Positions 1-6,600 of a stretch of 7,145 nucleotides of DNA are shown piece after piece. A model generated the notes under the pieces. That model worked only from the letters and a program-made list of their open reading frames with translations. It was not told where the DNA came from and searched no databases. The stretch is from CAZOIA01 sp964579675 (lineage in GTDB: Bacteria > Planctomycetota > Phycisphaerae > UBA1845 > PWPN01), in NCBI GenBank assembly GCA_964579675.1, contig CAZOIA010000255.1, forward strand, positions 1-7,145, given 5' to 3'. Each line of letters begins with the position of its first letter. Positions within the stretch are counted from its first letter, which is position 1. Position numbers and translations under genes: made by a program.

Positions 1-15
1 GCATCCGCAGATACT

Positions 16-40
16 CCCCTCCCTGACGGTCGGGGTTCGG
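16..40. repeat. Short GC-rich hairpin repeat in the intergenic region left of acpS
   Basis: The core is an inverted repeat with arm CCCTGA at 21-26, loop CGG at 27-29 and arm TCGGGG at 30-35, six pairs including one G-T. Read forward, the block translates as PSLTVGVR; in reverse it reads EPRPSGRG. I recall such strings as recurrent spurious peptides in planctomycete annotations, so I infer a dispersed REP-like intergenic element; only one copy is visible here. The rest of 1-165 shows no convincing gene. A purine-rich stretch at 14-24 on the minus strand resembles a Shine-Dalgarno nine bases before an ATG at 4..2, but it is part of the repeat itself, so a leftward gene start is only a weak possibility. 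Confidence 0.35.
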
Positions 41-127
41 AAAAGCGAGGTGCCATCCCCTTCTCCGCCCGAAGGTCCCCGCCGGAACTGTCACGCACCC
101 CGGAGGGTATCCCAGCCTGTTGCCCAC

Positions 128-157
128 TTGCCCGCGCCGTCGATGTGGTGGTACGCT
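128..157 (+). promoter_or_regulatory. Weak candidate sigma70-type promoter for acpS
   Basis: TTGCCC at 128-133 and TACGCT at 152-157 are separated by 18 bases and match the -35 and -10 consensus only partly (the -10 keeps TAnnnT). The -10 ends eight bases before the acpS ATG, so transcription would start at or next to the start codon and give a leaderless message. That fits the lack of a recognisable ribosome binding site, the best match being a GGTG at 147-150. The base match is weak, and an upstream promoter outside the window cannot be excluded. Confidence 0.25.
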
Positions 158-165
158 AACCGGTT

Positions 166-549
166 ATGAGGATCATCGCTCAGGGCATTGACCTGGTCGA
201 ATGCCGGCGTATCCGCGAGGTCTGGCAACGGCACGGCGACCGGCTGACCGATCGGGTGCTGACGGCGGCTGAACTCGAATACGTCCGTCGTCACCGCGAC
301 GCGGTGCCGCGGTTGGCAGGCCGATTCGCCGCCAAGGAGGCGGTGCTCAAGGTGCTCGGGACGGGCTGGCGAGGCAGGATCGCCTGGCGGGACCTCGAAA
401 TCCTGAACGACGGCGACGGCCGGCCTTATCTCAGGCTCACCGGCGAGTGCGAACGCGTCGCTGAGCAACTGGGCATCACCGACATCCTCATCTCCATAAC
501 CCATACCGAGAACTACGCCGCCGCCACTGCCATCGGGGTGGCCCCGTAG
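166..549 (+). CDS. acpS: Holo-[acyl-carrier-protein] synthase (4'-phosphopantetheinyl transferase, AcpS type)
   Basis: The enzyme transfers 4'-phosphopantetheine from coenzyme A to the conserved serine of acyl carrier protein, the activating step for fatty-acid synthesis; it acts in the cytoplasm, and the family forms trimers. The 127-residue length is normal for this short class. Visible signatures are GIDLVE at residues 7-12, with D9 as a metal ligand, RFAAKEAVLKVLGTG at 53-67, with E58 as second metal ligand and K62, and ISITHT at 109-114 with H113. All key residues are present, so it should be active. The start is fixed: an in-frame TAA at 157-159 lies three codons upstream, and ATG 166 is the only start codon between it and the GIDLVE motif. 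There is no clear Shine-Dalgarno. The gene stands alone in the window, with no pdxJ or other frequent partner visible, and converges on the giant gene to its right, ending in TAG 85 bases before that gene's stop. Confidence 0.96.
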   Translation: MRIIAQGIDLVECRRIREVWQRHGDRLTDRVLTAAELEYVRRHRDAVPRLAGRFAAKEAVLKVLGTGWRGRIAWRDLEILNDGDGRPYLRLTGECERVAEQLGITDILISITHTENYAAATAIGVAP

Positions 550-563
550 CTGCCCCTGGGCAG
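550..563. terminator. Hairpin directly after the acpS stop, possible terminator in the convergent spacer
   Basis: CTGCCC at 550-555 and GGGCAG at 558-563 are perfect complements separated by two bases; in RNA this would be a five-pair stem with a four-base loop, immediately after TAG 547-549. No T-run follows on either strand, so this is not a classical intrinsic terminator. A second GGGCAG at 595-600 could pair with the same left arm. The rest of the spacer (564-633) contains an 8-base direct repeat ACCGTCAC (621-628 and 630-637) and nothing else I can name. Confidence 0.3.
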
Positions 564-633
564 GAACGCGCGCCCACTGCGCCCTCGCCGAGCCGGGCAG
601 CCGGGCGTCACACAGCCCACACCGTCACTACCG

Positions 634-3600
634 TCACGGACAGCCTGCCGAATGACCGTTCAGACTCTTGACCAGAGCCATGTCGATCAGGTCGATGTGG
701 CCGTCCACGTTCACGTCGAATCTCACGTCATCGCCCGCAACCGGTGTCCCGTTCTTGCCCTTGGTCTCGACCATGTCGATCAGGTCGGTGTCGTCGTCAC
801 CGTTGGTGTTGCCCGCCAGAGCCTTGATGATGCAGTCCGTATCGCCGGCCAACTCCGGGATATTGGCGGCGAGATCGATCCGGTAGCACGTCTCATCAGG
901 CAGACCACCGGCAAACTCGATCACCAGGGTGGTGCCGTTGCGGCCGAGCGTCTGCGAGGTGGCGGGGATCGTGCCGCCATGGGTAAGGTCCTCAGCCTCA
1001 ACCGTGCCCGTCAGCAAGCCGGTGACGTTGCCGTCGAAATCGACCCGGATCTCTTGGATCCCGTTTCGACGGGTCTCAGATACGACAGCAAGACCCGTAG
1101 CGGCAGGGTCGAGTTCAATGGGCAGCTCACCGAGCCCGGTGTGAGCTCTCACGCTTCGCCAGGAGGTGATCTCCGGCGATCTGGTCGTAAAGGACCAGAT
1201 GTCGCTCGCAACGTTTCCACAGGCGTTCTTGGCCACCACCTGCCAGTGGTAGGTGGTGCCGCAGACCAACGGGGCGGGCGGCGTGCACGGCGGCCTGGAC
1301 AGATCCTCACAGACCAACCCCATGGCAGTGGGAGAGGTGCCCAGATACACGTCGTAGGCCATGCCGCCGCCGCTCACGTACTCAAGGGCGTTGGCCATCA
1401 GAAGGGCACCATCCGTCGAGGCCAGCCAGAAGTCGCTGCGCACGTCAGATGACGGCGGATAGAAGGTCAGGTCCACCCGAGGCACGCCACTCACTTCCTT
1501 CTCGGAGACCAGCGGGTGCCCGTCGGACCAGTCGGCTATCCGGGTTACACCGGCATAGACGGTCGTGGTTGACGGGCGGTAACTGGAGCTCCCTCCGTCG
1601 AAGGTGGATACCCCCGCCATGATCGGATGCGACGGGATGTGCACCGTCCCGAGAGTCGCCTGGCCCGTCGTGTTGCCGCTCCGTTCCATCAATACATAGC
1701 CACCGGTCTCCCACCTTCCGCCCATGGCGACATTCACGGTCGCGCCGATCTCGAAGACCATACAAACCACGCCGCCGCCCGAGTCTACGTAGTCAGCCAT
1801 CACGTCACCAAGGGCTGCTGGGTCAGCGTAACTGGTATTGAAGTGCACCTGCACGGCGTCGAACGCCTGGAGTTCCGCCAGGATGGGCGTGACGGAACCA
1901 GCATTGATGATGCTCACGGTATCGAACTTGCCGGTACCCAGGAGCTTGGCCTGGATATCGGCAAGTTTCTCGGTGGAATTCGCCCCGCAGACGGCCACGT
2001 CCAGGTTGGCGTCGGTGCTGATTCCCAACTCGGCCGCGCTGACAACGTTGGCGATCTCCTCGGGCATCGTGTAAATCACGTCCGCGCCGCCGCCCGCGGT
2101 GTCTTCAGCATCCGGCGAAGAGACGACAACAGGCCCCCCGAGGATGCCGCTGCGGGCGATGATCGAGTCCAACGCCGCCCCGACGTTTGCCGGCACCTCC
2201 GCATTATCGCCGCCAGGTGTCAGGTCTTCGGTCCCGCCCCAGGACAGGTCGGTGTTGAGCGGAACGTCGGTCGCACCGTTTGGCGGGTCGGGGTCGGTCG
2301 GTTGCGGCGGCAGCGCACAGATCGTCAGCTCGACGTTGCGGGTTTGCGCAGCCCCGGTCGTTACATTGGTGACGGTGACAACGTCGGTGTGAACGCCCGG
2401 CGCCAGGGTGTTGGCGTTGGCGTTGATGCAGACCTCCGCGTACGTGGCCTCACCGGGGGCGAGCGTGCCGCTGCCCGGCGTCACGTCGAGCCACGGCTCG
2501 GTGGCGGCTGCCGTCCAGTCGATCGCCTGGGCACAATCGTTGGTCAACGTGTACCTCATAAACTGCGGGTCGAACGGCCCGCCCTCAGGACCGGCCGACA
2601 CGAAATCATCCGGCGGCGTTATCGTCAGGCAGTCGAGCACGCCCGTGCCGCTCAACGCGACGTCCACCTCAGGGTGATCATAGTCGTTGCTCAGGATCAC
2701 GACGGTCGCGTCATGGTCGCCCAGAGTAGTTGGACAGAACACCACGTCGAAGGTGAAGGATCCGAGCGGCGCCACCGTCCACGGAGGCCCGCCGGGCGGC
2801 AGGTTCTGCAGAGAAAACGGGCCCGTGTCGGTTTGCCCACCGAGCCGGGCGACCGCCTCGGCGGTATCCGTCGGGCCGGAATACGCCGGTGCAGCCCAGC
2901 CTTCCGGTGAATCCTCCGGCGTCCCGCCTTCGCACGCGTGATCGTTGTACCAGCGCTGTTCAGCACTGATCACCCCGGCGTCGAGGGAAGGCGCACCGAC
3001 CAGCACGTCATCAAAGAAGTGTGTCACCGAGGGATAGCCGGTACCAGTGTAACCCAGCAACCCGATCCTGCCGCTGGTAAGACTCGAGTCCGTCAGGCTA
3101 CAGAGGAAGTTGCCGTTGACGTAGAACTCCAGATTCGAGCCGTCCGCGACCACCTTCAGCGTATTCCAGGAGGTGGGACCATTAATGTAGGCGCTGCTGG
3201 TCCAGTTGACCAGGGTAGTGAACGATCCCGAGACCTGCTTGAAGATGAAGTAACTCTCCTCATCGATGCCGAAGGCATACGCGGAGCCCGTTGCCGTCGG
3301 GGCTCTATCAAAATCAGGCGTTGCCCGGAATATGAGGTAGCGGGCCATCCCCGAAATCTCCGCGCGCCGCAACTTCGCCTCGTAGGACAAGTTATCGAAG
3401 TCCTGCCCCCCGTAGGTTGCGACCATGCTGTTCGAACCGGTTGGCGAGGCATGATAAGCCCGGTACTCGTTGCTGATCACCTCCCAGTCGGTATCGACGT
3501 CTTCATCCCACCCCTGGGCCAGCCCGTCGTTGAAGTTCTCGAAGTACTGGCCCCCGCCGATCGAAATGCTCGTGACCGCCAGATTGTGCGTGGAGTCCGC

Positions 3601-6600
3601 GTTCGTTACCGTGATGTGTTCGGTCCAGCACTGGCCAGCGATGACATCCCCGAACGGCATATCATGGTCATCCGGCGGCGGAATCGAATCAGTCACCTCG
3701 ATGGTGCCCGTCAGCTCCAGCACCTCCAGCGTCACGCCGCGGGTGTGCTCGTAGACCGACTCGGCATCGGTGGTGGCGGTAAAGGTGACCAGATCGCCAT
3801 AGTCCCCCGGTCCGAGCGTGCCGGCGTTGGCGTTGATGCAGACGTCCACCGTCGTGGAGTCCCCGCCCGGGAGCGTGCCGCTGCCCGGGGTCACGTCGAG
3901 CCAGGGCTGCGTCCCGGCGGCGGTCCAATCGAACGGATCGGTGCCGGTGTTGGTCAGCGTGTAGGTCTTGCACTGGGGATCGAACGGCCCACCCTCAAAA
4001 CCGCTGGACGAGAACCCCTCCGGGGGCGAGACCATGAACGGGCCACAGTAGCCCGTGACCTCGATGTCGTCCAGCGCAATGCCGTCCGAGCTGATCGGGT
4101 AGTTGTCGTACTGGTTGAAGCGGATCCTGGTCGTGGGGCTGTAAGAGAGCCCGTGGGTAAGGATCGCCGCATCGAGATCTACGGTGAGCTGCTGCCAATC
4201 GGAACTGAGCGTTCGTAGCCCCTGAACCTCGTACCAGTTCTGGTTGTCCACACAGATCGCGACGCCATCGAAGTCGGCCCCGCCCGTAAACGGGATCGAA
4301 GGTGGGCCGTGGGACTCGTCGCTGAACTCTTTGGCCCAGAACGTCAGAACGACCTGGGCGCAGTCCTCCAAATCGAGACACAGGGTTGCCTCGTTGCGAG
4401 AATATACGCTGTCACCGGTGGTATCGTCCATCGTCAGATGGTACGAGCCGCTGTGTGGGCCGTTGCCGCTCGTCACCTGGGTCCGGTATTGCTCGGTTCC
4501 CGTGATTTCCCAATGCGGCCCCAGCGGCGCCCCGTCCTCGAAGCCTTCGGAGAACGGCAGTGATGCGCAGACCATGATGTCGAGTTGGACGTCGCGGGTC
4601 TGGCAGGCGCTGGTTGTCTGGTTGCAGAAGGTCACGGTATCGGTGTAAATACCGCCCGGCAGGGCGGCGGCATTGGCGTTGATGCAAACGTCCACGGTGG
4701 TGGAGGCGCCTAGTGCAAGCGTGCCGCTGCCCGGGGTCACGTCGAGCCAGGGCTCGGTACCGGCCGCGGTCCAATCGAGCGGACCGCTGCCGTTATTCGT
4801 CAGCGTGTAGGTCTTGCACTCGGGCTCGAACGGCCCGCCCTCTGGACCGGCTGACGCAAAGGCATCGGCCGGCGTTACCCCCAGGTAGTCGGAGATTCCC
4901 GTACCGCTCAACGCTACGTTCACCTGAGGTTCATCATAGTCGTTGCTTTCGATAACGACGTTCGCTTGATGGGGAGCCACTTCGCCAGGTGTGTACAGGA
5001 CGTCGAACGTGAAGAACCCGCCGGGCCCTACCGTCCACGGAGGCCCACCGGGCGGCAGGTTCTCCAGCGTGAACGAGGTCGAGTCGGTTTGCGGTTCAAT
5101 TCGGGCGATCGGCTCGACCATCTCGGGCGGGCCCGAATAGGCCGGCGCAGCCCAGCCTTCCGGTGAATCCTCCGGCGTCCCGTCTTCGCAGGCACGCTCG
5201 TTGTACCACTGTTGCTCGTCACTGATTGCCGCCCCGCCCTCCAGAGGCCCGGCCACCATGACGTCGTCGAAGTGATGAACGGTCACGCTCCCGGGGTCGT
5301 TGTAGCCCAACAGGCCAATGCGACCCTCAACCAGCGAGCTGTCGGTAGCGCTCCAGACGAGATGGCCATTGATGTAGAACTCCAGTGAGGTACCGACGAC
5401 GTTGGCGGCAAAGGTATTCCATTGGCCGGCCGGATTGAGATACGACGTCGAGGTCCAGTCCTGCAGGGTCGTAAACGATCCATTGACCTGCTTAAAGACG
5501 AAGAAGGAGGTCTCATCGGCCCCGAAGGCGTACGCACTCCCGCTGGCGGTGGGGGCTCGCTCGAAGTCGGCCGTCGCCCGCACGAGCAGGTAGCGGGCCA
5601 TCCCGTCCTGGTTGCGCCACATCTCGACCTCGTAGTACCCGTCTGAGAACTCCTGGCCGCTGTAGGTCGCGATCATGGAGTTTGTCACGCCCGGTGAATC
5701 TTGAGCGGCTTCGTATTCCTGGCTCACCACGTTCCAGTCCGGGTCCACGTCTTCATCCCACCCCTGGGCAGCGCCGTCGTTGAAGTTCTCGGAGTACTGG
5801 CCCCCGCCGATGGAAATGTTCGTAACAACCAGATTGTACCCGGGGGCGACGTTCGTCACCGTGATGTGTTCGGTAACGGTTGTGCCGACGATGACCTGGC
5901 CGAACGGCATCTGCAGGTCATTGGGCATCGGAATCGAATCGGTGACCTCGATTTCGCCGGTGATCTCGATCACCTCTAGGGTGACTTCCCGGGTGTGCTG
6001 GTAGCCCGAGGCCGTATTGGTGAACGTGACCGTGTCGTTGTAGGTCCCCGGCGCGAGGCCGTTGGCGTTGGCGTTGATGCAGACTTCCACGGGCGTGGAG
6101 TCGCCGCTGGCCAGCGTACCGCTGCCCGGGGTCACGTCGAGCCAGGGCTCGGTCCCGGCTGCGGTCCAATCGAGCGGATCCGCGCCGGTGTTCGTCAGGG
6201 TATAGGTCTTGCACTGGGGATCGAACGGCCCACCCTCAAAACCGGTGGAAACGAAGCCATCTGCCGGTGCCACCGTCAACTCGTCCAGGATGCATGTGCC
6301 GCTCAACTGCACGATCACCTGAGGCTGATCCGCGTCATTGCTTTCGATGGCAACAGTCCCGGTATGGGTGCCGAGGGTGGTCGGGTTGTACACTACGTTG
6401 AAGTCGAAGGATCCGAGCGGTGCCACCGTCCACGGAGGCCCGCCGGGCGGTAAGTTCTGCAGTTCGAAGTGCTGACCGCTCAGCGAAATGCTCGTGACGA
6501 TCAGATCGTGATCGGGATCCACGTTCGCCACCGTGATGTGTTCCGTTCGCGACTGGGTAAGGATGACGTCCCCGAACGGCATTTGCAGGTCATCCGGCGG

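Noticed and set aside
1..56. Possible leftward gene starting at ATG 56..54 or ATG 4..2 on the minus strand, each with a purine-rich stretch upstream
   Set aside because: The two candidates are in different frames, the purine stretches come from the GC-rich repeat, and too little coding sequence is inside the window to judge.
1..159. Plus-strand frame open from the left edge to TAA 157-159, which would end six bases before acpS
   Set aside because: The 52 codons read as proline/arginine-rich noise (PLPDGRGSEKRG and so on) crossing the hairpin repeat. An open frame of this length is expected by chance in GC-rich DNA, so I do not call an upstream gene.
91..504. Minus-strand open frame of 137 codons over acpS
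   Set aside because: It lies opposite a clearly conserved enzyme gene and encodes no recognisable motif.
637..813. C-terminal sorting signal (PEP-CTERM or LPXTG) on the giant protein
   Set aside because: The protein ends in dockerin-like calcium loops and NGHSAGCP, with no hydrophobic segment or basic tail.
1627..2910. Plus-strand open frame of 427 codons opposite the giant gene
   Set aside because: It is the shadow of the GC-rich coding strand: the translation is dominated by R, G, H and V, has no domain, and repeats wherever the minus-strand modules repeat. The minus frame shows recognisable domains throughout.
2818..3543. Inserted jelly-roll DNA as a mobile element
   Set aside because: The insert stays in frame, encodes a structural domain, and has no transposase, terminal inverted repeat or clear target-site duplication. 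Duplication of a nested domain explains it better.
2938..4218. Plus-strand open frame of 426 codons opposite the giant gene
   Set aside because: Same reasoning; its apparent internal repeats (for example RERAAARGHVEPGL) are the antisense reading of the BACON cores.
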